5,729 bases of DNA from an uncultured Opitutia bacterium (lineage in GTDB: Bacteria > Verrucomicrobiota > Verrucomicrobiia > Opitutales > Opitutaceae), in contig CAJAFD010000147.1 of the NCBI GenBank assembly GCA_903938935.1, positions 1-5,729 on the forward strand, given 5' to 3'. Shown here in pieces: positions 1-5,729 of this stretch. Both the position numbers and the translations under genes were made by a program. A model generated the notes under the pieces. It saw only the letters and a list, made by a program, of their open reading frames with translations. It did not search any database and had not been told where the DNA came from. The stretch's first letter is position 1, and each line of letters begins with the position of its first letter.

Positions 1-1514
1 GAGTCGAGCAGGATGACGACGTGTTGTCCTTGCTCGACGAGGCGGCGGGCTTTTTCGCCCACCATCTCCGCGCAATGCACGTGGCTCTCGGGCGTCTCGT
101 CGAAGGTGGATGAAACGACTTCGCCCTTGGTGTGGCGTTTGAAATCGGTGACTTCTTCGGGACGCTCGTCGATGAGCAACAGGATCAATTTCACCTCGGG
201 GCTATTCGCCGAGATGGAGTTGGCGATGTTCTGCATCAACACGGTTTTACCCGTGCGTGGCGGCGCGACGATCAGGCCGCGTTGGCCGAAGCCGATCGGC
301 GTCAGAATATCGACGGCGCGCATCGAGACGTCTTTCGCGACTTCTTCGGATTCGAGCAAAATACGCTTGAGCGGATAATAAGGCGTGAGCTCTTCGAACG
401 GCGTGACGTTAGCGATGGCCTCAGGCGCGAGGCCCATGACTTTATCGACGCGCACTACGGCGGGACAACGATCGCCGGGCTGCGGTGCTTGCACGAGAAC
501 TTCGACCTGATGGCCGCGCTTGAGGCCGTAGCGATTGACGAGGCTCTCGGGCAAATACGCGTCGTCGGGATAGAGGCGGTAGTTGCCTTGGGCGTGCACG
601 ATGAACGCGCCGCGATCCGTCACGTCAATGTAGCCACGATCAAGAATCGGGCGCTTGGCGGCGGCGGCAGCTTCAAAAATCTGCGCCTGCAACGTGCGCC
701 GATTGGGCGCGCCTTCGATGGTGATACCCTCACGGCGCGCGAAGGCCGTGAGTTCGGCCAAGGTTAACGTGTAGAGATCATCGAGTACCAGCGGCTCGCC
801 ACCGCCGGAGGAAATTTCCGTGGCAAGCGTATCGAGATCGGCCAAATGAGTGAAACGCGCGGGATTCGGCAGATCGCCAAAAACTTGGGGCGACGCGGGC
901 GGAAGCGGCTGCGGCGGATGCATCGGGCCAGGCCCGCCACCTCCGTGACCACCAAACCCACCGCCGCCATGACCGCCGGGACCGTTGGGTTGCCAAGGGC
1001 CACCGCCGTTGCGGCCGCGTTTACGTTTATTGCGTTTCCAAGCGTCGCGCCCTTGCCACTCGCCGCGACCACCACCGCCGCCGCCTTGGCCTTGGCCGCC
1101 ATAGCCGGCTTGGCCACCCTGCCCGCCTTGATTCCAACCGCCACCGGATGATCCGCCGGATTGATCCGCGGATTGCGGCGCACCTGAGTCGCCAGAGGAG
1201 CCATGTCCCTCGTGGGACGTTTGTTGGGGCGACGATGGACTTGAAGAATTATAATCTGAGGCAGAACTCGCCGGAGCAGCATCACCGTAAGCAGCCGAAG
1301 GCGCTACCGGCGTCGGTACAAAAATCGGTGCAGGCGGCGGCGTCTCACGCGGAGCGGGTGCGCTTTCGGTAAACGATAACTCAGCGTCGGCGGTTTTCGC
1401 TTTGGCGGTTTTTTTCGCGCGTGGAGCAGCCGTGCGCTTGGTTTTTTTGGATGCAGCAGCTGCAGATTGGGAGGAGGACGAGGAGTCGTCGTCGTTCTTA
1501 GGAGGAAGAGACAT
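1..1514 (-). CDS. rho: Transcription termination factor Rho (3' end outside window)
   Basis: Rho is a hexameric RNA-dependent ATPase/helicase that loads on nascent RNA and releases RNA polymerase. The frame is open from an ATG at 1514-1512 to the left edge, giving 504 complete codons. Residues 1-240 are low-complexity. A Rho_N-like helical region follows (about 243-285), then the RNA-binding cold-shock-like domain (about 290-358) and the ATPase core. The P-loop APPRTGKT is at 417-424, and LLIDERPEEVTD at 446-457 holds the catalytic glutamate (E450, matching E. coli E211 from memory). The sequence ends at VVILLD, the Walker B aspartate (D504). From the P-loop to Walker B the offset to E. coli Rho is a constant 239 residues, so the extra length is all N-terminal. 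Oddities: the usual GFGF RNA-binding motif reads RGAF at 301-304. No Shine-Dalgarno precedes the ATG. It lies 53 bases after coaE, probably in one operon. The identification is secure. Confidence 0.97.
   Translation of the reverse strand, partial: MSLPPKNDDDSSSSSQSAAAASKKTKRTAAPRAKKTAKAKTADAELSFTESAPAPRETPPPAPIFVPTPVAPSAAYGDAAPASSASDYNSSSPSSPQQTSHEGHGSSGDSGAPQSADQSGGSSGGGWNQGGQGGQAGYGGQGQGGGGGGRGEWQGRDAWKRNKRKRGRNGGGPWQPNGPGGHGGGGFGGHGGGGPGPMHPPQPLPPASPQVFGDLPNPARFTHLADLDTLATEISSGGGEPLVLDDLYTLTLAELTAFARREGITIEGAPNRRTLQAQIFEAAAAAKRPILDRGYIDVTDRGAFIVHAQGNYRLYPDDAYLPESLVNRYGLKRGHQVEVLVQAPQPGDRCPAVVRVDKVMGLAPEAIANVTPFEELTPYYPLKRILLESEEVAKDVSMRAVDILTPIGFGQRGLIVAPPRTGKTVLMQNIANSISANSPEVKLILLLIDERPEEVTDFKRHTKGEVVSSTFDETPESHVHCAEMVGEKARRLVEQGQHVVILLD
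927..1160 (-). repeat. Glycine-rich low-complexity segment of Rho N-terminus
   Basis: Codons 119-196 of rho encode a run dominated by glycine with glutamine, tryptophan, asparagine, histidine and arginine. It contains imperfect GGQG, GGHG and GGGG units and a basic patch, KRNKRKRGR, at 160-168. The repetition is at amino-acid level; no exact tandem DNA unit is evident. Upstream residues 1-118 are also low-complexity: a DDD-SSSSS stretch, then a Lys/Ala-rich part (23-42), then a Pro/Ala/Ser-rich part. This looks like an intrinsically disordered, RNA-binding-type region. That reading is inference from composition. Confidence 0.85.
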
Positions 1515-1567
1515 GTGAAATTAAAAAGGCAGGGAGCCGCGCGGGGCTGTGGAGTAAAATGTGGGCT
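1515..1567 (-). other. coaE-rho intergenic spacer with weak hairpin
   Basis: This 53-base gap lies between the coaE stop and the rho start. On the minus strand it contains a 4-bp inverted repeat (AGCC/GGCT, + strand 1535-1548) with a 6-base loop. Seven bases later comes a TTTTT run (1527-1523), just before the rho start region. The stem is too short and the T run too distant for a convincing intrinsic terminator, so I read it as an intra-operon spacer. It might act as a weak rho leader structure. I saw no clear promoter in it. Confidence 0.3.
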
Positions 1568-2152
1568 TTAGCGTCGGCCGGGGAGCGAAGCGACAAACGT
1601 GTCGATCTGGACTTGGAGAAAAGCGGCAGAGCCGTCGTTCCACATGACCCGATCGGCGAGTTCGATTTTCCGCGCCAAAGGCAGTTGCTGGGAGATGCGT
1701 TGTCCAGCGAGTTCCCGCGAGAGGCCGCGTTGCTCCAGTCGGACAAGTTGCAGTTCAGGAGAACAGGCTACGCACACCGTGAAATCAAACCAATTTTCCA
1801 ACGATTGCTCGAAGAGCAACGGCACCTCAAAGACCCAATCTGCTTCGGGTTGCGTCGCCAACAACCGCCGCCATTCCGCAAATAATAACGGATGCGTCAG
1901 CTGCTCCAACCAACGCCGCTCTGCCACCTCCGCAAAAACCCGCGCGGCCAGAGCCGTGCGATCCACCCCACCGTCGGCCGTGAACACCGCTCCGCCATAG
2001 CGACCCCGCAACTCCGCGAGCACCGTCGGCGCCGTCAAAATCAACTCACGGATTTGTGCATCCGCGTCCACCCGCCGAAAACCATGCGCCTCAAAGCCTT
2101 TAGCGACCGTGGATTTCCCACACCCCATCCCGCCCGTCACGCCCACGATCAT
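1568..2152 (-). CDS. coaE: Dephospho-CoA kinase
   Basis: CoaE phosphorylates the 3'-hydroxyl of dephospho-CoA with ATP, the last step of coenzyme A synthesis, in the cytosol. The 194-residue length is normal for this P-loop kinase family. The N-terminus MIVGVTGGMGCGKST carries the P-loop (7-15). The acidic VDADAQIREL segment (28-37) matches the family's conserved aspartate region. THPLL (86-90) and VFEVPLLFE (107-115) are typical substrate/lid-region signatures, and RISQQ followed by ADRVMWNDGS (152-175) matches the family's C-terminal R..Q / AD..x.N.G pattern. The ATG at 2152-2150 places the P-loop immediately, as expected, and no alternative start is needed. No AGGAGG-like site precedes it. 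The gene is probably transcribed from the candidate promoter at 2210-2218 and continues into rho 53 bases downstream. Nothing is missing or broken. Confidence 0.97.
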   Translation of the reverse strand: MIVGVTGGMGCGKSTVAKGFEAHGFRRVDADAQIRELILTAPTVLAELRGRYGGAVFTADGGVDRTALAARVFAEVAERRWLEQLTHPLLFAEWRRLLATQPEADWVFEVPLLFEQSLENWFDFTVCVACSPELQLVRLEQRGLSRELAGQRISQQLPLARKIELADRVMWNDGSAAFLQVQIDTFVASLPGRR

Positions 2153-2194
2153 AAGATCAACCCGCGTGAAAGCGGATTTGAGCTTGCTGCGCTT

Positions 2195-2204
2195 ATTTGC
2201 AAAT
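2195..2204. promoter_or_regulatory. Perfect palindrome near predicted coaE start point
   Basis: ATTTGCAAAT is an exact 10-base palindrome. It overlaps the point where transcription from the minus-strand extended -10 (2210-2218) would begin, near 2203. A symmetric site there could be an operator for a dimeric regulator, but one 10-mer in an AT-richer intergenic stretch may also be chance. No regulator gene lies in the window. Confidence 0.25.
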
Positions 2205-2209
2205 CTCTA

Positions 2210-2218
2210 ATCATAACA
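2210..2218 (-). promoter_or_regulatory. Extended -10 promoter candidate for coaE-rho
   Basis: On the minus strand this reads TGTTATGAT. It matches the extended -10 consensus TGnTATAAT except for G in place of A at the fourth base of the hexamer. The 17-base-spaced -35 position reads CCCCAG and does not match, which is common for extended -10 promoters. The predicted start near 2203 would give a leader of about 50 bases before the coaE ATG. The call is from motif match only. Confidence 0.45.
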
Positions 2219-2282
2219 ATGAAGCTGCGGCGCTGGGGTTCAGAAGAAAAATATCACGTTAGGATTCCCTAGCCGAGCCCCG

Positions 2283-2315
2283 TTGACACGAAAAATCTGC
2301 CGCCCGTCACACAAT
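2283..2315 (+). promoter_or_regulatory. Promoter candidate for yifB (TTGACA -35)
   Basis: TTGACA at 2283-2288 is an exact sigma-70 -35 hexamer in the divergent intergenic region, about 100 bases before the yifB ATG. The -10 is poor. The hexamer at 17-base spacing is GTCACA, while the best TATAAT-like hexamer, CACAAT at 2310-2315, is 21 bases away, which is too far for a standard promoter. The -35 match may be real with an atypical -10, or chance. Confidence 0.3.
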
Positions 2316-2387
2316 TTTACTCAGCGCCACTTCCCCGCAGGAACCTGCAACCGCAACCCACTCGCTACATCAACGCGATAATCACCC

Positions 2388-3932
2388 ATGCTCGCCACGA
2401 TCACTTCCGCCGCCCTGCAAGGGATCGACGCCGAACCTGTCCACGTTGAAGTCAACGCCGGTGAAATCGGCGAGCCGCGCATCTATCTCGTCGGGCTCCC
2501 CGACGCCGCCGTCAAAGAATCCGAAGACCGCGTGTTTTCCGCGCTGGGCAACAGCGGCTTTCGCCCGCCGCGCACGCGCACCACGATCAACCTCGCCCCC
2601 GGCCACCTCCGCAAAGAAGGCCCCATTTACGATCTACCCATTGCCCTCGGCATCCTCGTCGCGACCAAACAACTCGTGACGACTCAGCTCGATGATTTCC
2701 TCATCGCCGGCGAGCTCAGTCTCTCGGGTGCCACGCGACCCGTGCGCGGCGCGCTCGCGATGGCGCGGCTCGCGCGGACGTTGGGCAAACGCGGCGTGTT
2801 GCTCCCGGCGCTCTCCGCCGAAGAAGCCGCGCTCGTCGAGGGCGTCGCTGTTTATCGCGTGAACTCGCTCGATCAGGCCTTCCGTTTTTTGAGCGGCGAA
2901 AAACCTTTGGCGCCCCTCGATCCCACGGCGGCGCGGGCGCGGCCGGGTTCATCGGCCAGCGCCGAAGCGGTCGGCGATTTTTCCGAGATCAAAGGCCAAC
3001 ACGCGTTGCGCCGCGCCGTAGAAGTCGCCGTGAGCGGCAGTCACAATCTGTTGATCATCGGTCCGCCCGGCGCGGGCAAATCCATGGTCGCGAAACGACT
3101 CCCGACGATCATGCCACCGCCGACGCTCGACGAGCATTTGGAAATTCTGAGCATCCACTCCGCGGCCGGACGCACGATTTCAGGCGAGACGGCATGGGGC
3201 GTGCGGCCGTTTCGTTCGCCGCATCACACCGTCTCCGACATCGCGCTGCTGGGTGGCGGCACGATTCCCGGGCCGGGCGAGATTTCGCTCGCGCATCACG
3301 GCGTGCTTTTTCTGGACGAGTTGCCCGAGTTCAAGCGCTCGGCGTTGGAAGTACTTCGCCAGCCGCTCGAAGATTGCAACGTCACCATCTCGCGCAGCGC
3401 CGGCAAGATCACCCTCCCTTGCGCGTTCATGCTCGTGGCGGCGATGAACCCCTGCCCGTGCGGTTATTTGGGCGACACGAAACACGAATGCCGTTGCACG
3501 CCGTCCCAAGTCCAGCGCTACCGCGCGCGCATCAGCGGGCCCCTACTCGACCGCATCGACCTCCACATCGAAGCCCCCGCGCTCGCGATCAATGACCTGC
3601 GCTCCGAAAAACCGGGCGAATCCTCCGTCATCATCCGCGACCGCGTGCACACCGCACGCACCGTCCAACACTCGCGTTTCATCGGCACCAAAACCACGGC
3701 CAACGCCCGCATGACGCACGCGCAGATCCGTAAACATTGCGCGATCGAAAGCGCGCTCGGCGATTTACTGCAACAGGCGATGGAGCAACTTTCCCTGTCG
3801 GCCCGCGCCTACGACCGCATCTTAAAAGTCGCGCGCACGATCGCCGATCTCGCCGGCGCAGAACGCATCGAGGCGCCCCATCTACTCGAAGCGATTCAAT
3901 ACCGCAGCCTCGACCGCGCGATTTTTTATTGA
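2388..3932 (+). CDS. comM: YifB/ComM-family Mg-chelatase-like AAA+ ATPase
   Basis: This complete 514-residue protein has the usual family length. The N-terminal ChlI-type domain (about 1-165, with VGLPDAAVKESEDRV at 35-49 and INLAP at 67-71) precedes the magnesium-chelatase-type AAA+ core (about 195-400) and a C-terminal helical domain (about 408-512). The core has Walker A GPPGAGKS (225-232), SPHHTVSDIALLGGG (277-291), Walker B VLFLDE (306-311) and GPLLDRIDLHIE (384-395). NPCPCG (354-359) plus CRC (368-370) form the family's four-cysteine cluster, a possible metal site. LSLSARAYDRILKVARTIADL (468-488) is the conserved C-terminal segment. The name is historical: the protein is not expected to make chlorophyll. 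Haemophilus and Vibrio ComM is a hexameric branch-migration helicase that helps integrate DNA during natural transformation. The ATG at 2388 fits the family N-terminus (MLA-x-SAAL-GI). No Shine-Dalgarno is visible. It is divergent from coaE and convergent with opcA. Confidence 0.97.
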   Translation: MLATITSAALQGIDAEPVHVEVNAGEIGEPRIYLVGLPDAAVKESEDRVFSALGNSGFRPPRTRTTINLAPGHLRKEGPIYDLPIALGILVATKQLVTTQLDDFLIAGELSLSGATRPVRGALAMARLARTLGKRGVLLPALSAEEAALVEGVAVYRVNSLDQAFRFLSGEKPLAPLDPTAARARPGSSASAEAVGDFSEIKGQHALRRAVEVAVSGSHNLLIIGPPGAGKSMVAKRLPTIMPPPTLDEHLEILSIHSAAGRTISGETAWGVRPFRSPHHTVSDIALLGGGTIPGPGEISLAHHGVLFLDELPEFKRSALEVLRQPLEDCNVTISRSAGKITLPCAFMLVAAMNPCPCGYLGDTKHECRCTPSQVQRYRARISGPLLDRIDLHIEAPALAINDLRSEKPGESSVIIRDRVHTARTVQHSRFIGTKTTANARMTHAQIRKHCAIESALGDLLQQAMEQLSLSARAYDRILKVARTIADLAGAERIEAPHLLEAIQYRSLDRAIFY

Positions 3933-3951
3933 GGCCACAGCCTCAGAAAAA
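3924..3951. other. Hairpin spanning both stop codons of convergent genes
   Basis: TGAGGC (3930-3935) and GCCTCA (3940-3945) form a perfect 6-bp stem with loop CACA. In plus-strand RNA it extends by a U-G wobble, one A/A mismatch and four U-A pairs (3924-3927 with 3948-3951). The TGA of yifB (3930-3932) and the TGA of opcA on the other strand (3945-3943) are the two arms. The T run precedes the stem on the plus strand, and on the minus strand the run after the stem is A-rich, so neither direction has a canonical U-tract terminator. It may shape the 3' ends or work together with Rho. Confidence 0.4.
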
Positions 3952-4926
3952 CATCGCCTCGCTGAGCGCGTTTTCGGGCGCAAGCAGACTCACCGCCGCG
4001 TGCAGCTCGGTCCGCCCGCTGCCGAAATCCGCCGTGAACACCGCCGCGCCCGTGGCGACATCGCCCTGCCAATCGAAATTTTTCCCAGCCGTGTATTTAA
4101 ATTTCACCTGCAACATTTCAGCCGAAGTGGCAGGCGCCGACATGAGCGCGTAAGCAGCTTGATGGTCGCCGCAGTGGCCCATGCGATCACGTAGCCACTG
4201 CAACAACACGCGGCCTTCGGCGCTGAGCGACGACCCGTGCAGGACAGTGATCGCCTGCAAGCCCTCGCGCAACGTAGCCGTAGGATAACGGCTGAGAAAT
4301 TGTCCGAGCGATTGGCGCACCGGAAGCAGACGCGCGTAAACGAGGTCGCGCAAACTCTCGCGCGTGGGCCAAGCGTAAGTGAGCGCATCGGACGGCGCGA
4401 TCGAACTATCGATTAATACCCGCCGAGCCCGCGTGAGCAGATAACGGTAATCGGCCATGCGCGAAGTGTCTGCGAAGCGATGGGCCCAATAATAAATGGG
4501 CAGATCGGTCGAGAGACAGATCGAGACTTGGTTCTCCAAAAACGCCCGGGCCGAGCGCGCGTAACTGAGGATCACAAACTCGCAACAACGCGTGTCGCCC
4601 TTGGATTTACCGACATGACATTCGCCGTAAATTTTGGCGCGAATTTCCGTCACCCCTTCGTCTTCGCGTAGTGGGCACAAAACTACAACGCGGCAGGGAT
4701 AACGATGTGAGAAACGCACGACCGTCTGAAATTGAGTGACGGCGTCATCGACTTCGGCATTGAGCCCGAGATGCAGGACAAAGTTAACCTGCGTCGCTTT
4801 GGCATCGTCTGAGGCGGGCGCGGCACCGCCGCTGGAGGCCGTTGTCGCCCACATCTTCGCCAGCTCTTTACTGATGGAGCCGACCGGGACCTCAATGCCC
4901 GGGAGCGCATTAAAAATCGAAGGCAT
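3943..4926 (-). CDS. opcA: Glucose-6-phosphate dehydrogenase assembly protein OpcA
   Basis: OpcA assists oligomerization and activation of glucose-6-phosphate dehydrogenase, best studied in cyanobacteria; actinobacteria also have it beside zwf. Here it lies 10 bases after zwf on the same strand. The 327-residue product has family-like features. These include a strand followed by a helix and a hPxRVVVL-type strand (NFVLHLGL 48-55; RYPCRVVVLCP 75-85), DLPIYYW (141-147, compare the family's DLPxxxWW), VLIDSS (170-175), and DLVYARLLPVRQSLGQFL (194-211), like the family's DLxWxRLxPWR segment. I chose the ATG at 4926-4924; a longer in-frame start at 5124 would run about 190 bases into zwf and adds no family sequence. 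No Shine-Dalgarno is present, so translation may be coupled to zwf. Seven cysteines (78, 84, 103, 114, 115, 137, 252) stand out. The assignment rests on remembered family patterns plus context. Confidence 0.88.
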   Translation of the reverse strand: MPSIFNALPGIEVPVGSISKELAKMWATTASSGGAAPASDDAKATQVNFVLHLGLNAEVDDAVTQFQTVVRFSHRYPCRVVVLCPLREDEGVTEIRAKIYGECHVGKSKGDTRCCEFVILSYARSARAFLENQVSICLSTDLPIYYWAHRFADTSRMADYRYLLTRARRVLIDSSIAPSDALTYAWPTRESLRDLVYARLLPVRQSLGQFLSRYPTATLREGLQAITVLHGSSLSAEGRVLLQWLRDRMGHCGDHQAAYALMSAPATSAEMLQVKFKYTAGKNFDWQGDVATGAAVFTADFGSGRTELHAAVSLLAPENALSEAMFF

Positions 4927-4936
4927 GAGCGTGCGC

Positions 4937-5729
4937 TTAGGGCTGACGCCACACGTGTTGTTTAGCGGCGAGAAGCGCATCCGCGCTGGCGGGGCCCCAA
5001 GAACCGGCAGCGTAGGCGTCCATGCCTTTGGGACCTTGAGCTTTCCAGTGTTCGAGCACGGGCGTGTAAAGTTTCCAGGAGGTTTCAGCCTCGTCGCCAC
5101 GAATGAAAAGCGTGCCGTCGCCAATCATCGCATCGAGCACGAGGCGCTCGTAAGCCTCGGGAGTGTTGGAACCAAAGGTGGTCGCGTAGCGGAAACTCAT
5201 TTTCACCGGTTGCGTGCGCGTCTCCAGCCCGGGGATCTTGGTGTTCATGATCAGGCTGAGGCCCTCGTCGGGCTGAATCTGAAATGCGAGCGTATTGGCC
5301 GCGAGGTCGAAGCCGCCGTCTTTGGAGAACAACGTGCCGGGCGGGCGCTTGAAATTGATCGCGATCTCGGAGACGCGGCGAGCCATGCGTTTGCCGGAGC
5401 GCAGGTAAAACGGGACGCCCTGCCAGCGCCAATTATTGATCGAGAGGCGGATGCCGGCGTAGGTTTCCGTGGCCGATTCAGCCGCGATACCTTCTTCTTG
5501 AAGATAACCGCGGACAGCTTTACCGCCCATCAAGCCGGCGGCATACTGCGCGCGTGCGACGTCGCCGTCCGGCCCGAGATTGAGGGGTTGGATGGCTTTG
5601 AGGACTTTAACTTTTTCGTCGCGCACGGCTTCTGCATCCATCGATACCGGCGGCTCCATCGCCGTGAGCGCGAGCAACTGCATCGTGTGATTTTGAATCA
5701 TGTCGCGCAGACAACCGCTCTGTTCGTAA
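4937..5729 (-). CDS. zwf: Glucose-6-phosphate 1-dehydrogenase (5' end outside window)
   Basis: This enzyme oxidizes glucose 6-phosphate to 6-phosphogluconolactone, making NADPH at the entry of the oxidative pentose phosphate pathway. The window holds the C-terminal 263 codons. The frame runs open to the right edge, beginning YEQSGCLRDMIQNH, which matches the family's GxLRDMIQNH segment. The ATG at 5701 is therefore internal, not the start. The NADP-binding Rossmann domain and the DHYLGKE active-site motif lie outside the window. Visible signatures are NNWRWQGVPFYLRSGKR (about 5387-5437, with the substrate-binding-type lysine), EIAINFKRPPGTLF just after it, DAMIGDGTLFIRGDE, and the C-terminal WGPASADALL near the TAA at 4939-4937. 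The usual IDNWRW reads INNWRW, a mild change. Downstream opcA starts 10 bases after the stop, so the two are almost certainly one transcript encoding enzyme and activator. Confidence 0.97.
   Translation of the reverse strand, partial: YEQSGCLRDMIQNHTMQLLALTAMEPPVSMDAEAVRDEKVKVLKAIQPLNLGPDGDVARAQYAAGLMGGKAVRGYLQEEGIAAESATETYAGIRLSINNWRWQGVPFYLRSGKRMARRVSEIAINFKRPPGTLFSKDGGFDLAANTLAFQIQPDEGLSLIMNTKIPGLETRTQPVKMSFRYATTFGSNTPEAYERLVLDAMIGDGTLFIRGDEAETSWKLYTPVLEHWKAQGPKGMDAYAAGSWGPASADALLAAKQHVWRQP

Noticed and set aside
132..767. 211-codon open frame on the plus strand
   Set aside because: It lies wholly antisense to the well-conserved RNA-binding and ATPase part of rho. Such long shadow frames are common opposite GC-rich genes, and its product resembles no family I know.
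927..1160. Possible DNA minisatellite in the rho glycine-rich region
   Set aside because: The repetition is in amino acids with varied codons. I could not find an exact repeated DNA unit, so slippage or phase variation is not supported.
764..1285. 173-codon open frame on the minus strand inside rho
   Set aside because: It is an alternate frame of the glycine-rich rho segment, and its Ala/Val/Pro-rich product follows from reading GGN codons out of frame. The rho frame continues through the region without interruption.
2147..2175. Short hairpins around the coaE start (GATC-ATAA-GATC; CCGC-GTGAAA-GCGG)
   Set aside because: Both stems are only 4 bp, too short to support a riboswitch or a stable leader structure.
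2130..2310. 11-base direct repeat CCGCCCGTCAC at 2130-2140 and 2300-2310
   Set aside because: One copy is inside coaE and the other is intergenic. It is a single GC-rich match without flanking similarity, so it is best explained by composition.
4927..5124. Longer N-terminus for OpcA (393 residues, start at 5124)
   Set aside because: The extra 66 codons overlap the conserved C-terminal coding region of zwf in another frame and show no family similarity. The ATG at 4926, 10 bases after the zwf stop, is the natural start.
5085..5432. 115-codon open frame on the minus strand
   Set aside because: It is an alternate frame within the strongly conserved G6PDH coding sequence.

Overview
The window holds five protein-coding genes at high density, two of them cut by the window edges. 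The base composition is GC-rich, none of the four visible start codons has a Shine-Dalgarno sequence, Rho carries a long disordered glycine-rich N-terminus, and a zwf-opcA pair is present. Together these suggest a Verrucomicrobiota bacterium, perhaps of the Opitutales/Opitutaceae. This assignment is inference from gene style, not a database match.

Layout. Positions 1-1514 (minus) are the N-terminal 504 codons of the transcription terminator Rho; the rest lies beyond the left edge. A 53-base gap separates it from coaE (1568-2152, minus), dephospho-CoA kinase, so coaE and rho are probably co-transcribed in that order. A 235-base divergent intergenic region (2153-2387) follows. It holds an extended -10 promoter candidate facing coaE, a perfect 10-base palindrome at its predicted start point, and a perfect TTGACA box facing the next gene. 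yifB/comM (2388-3932, plus) is a complete magnesium-chelatase-like AAA+ protein. It converges with a minus-strand pair across a 10-base gap, and both stop codons sit in one hairpin. The pair is zwf (4937-5729, 5' end cut off), glucose-6-phosphate dehydrogenase, followed 10 bases later by opcA (3943-4926), its assembly/activator partner.

Functional reading. zwf and opcA form a unit at the entry of the oxidative pentose phosphate pathway and make NADPH. coaE performs the last step of coenzyme A synthesis. Rho ends transcription genome-wide. YifB/ComM suggests, but does not prove, some capacity for natural transformation. There is no tRNA, rRNA, CRISPR array, insertion sequence or prophage gene, and no stretch over 300 bases lacks a gene.

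This is an ordinary housekeeping region and I see no undescribed system in it. The points most worth a second look are the roughly 240-residue extension of Rho, its altered RNA-binding motif, the cysteine-rich OpcA, and the consistent lack of Shine-Dalgarno sequences.
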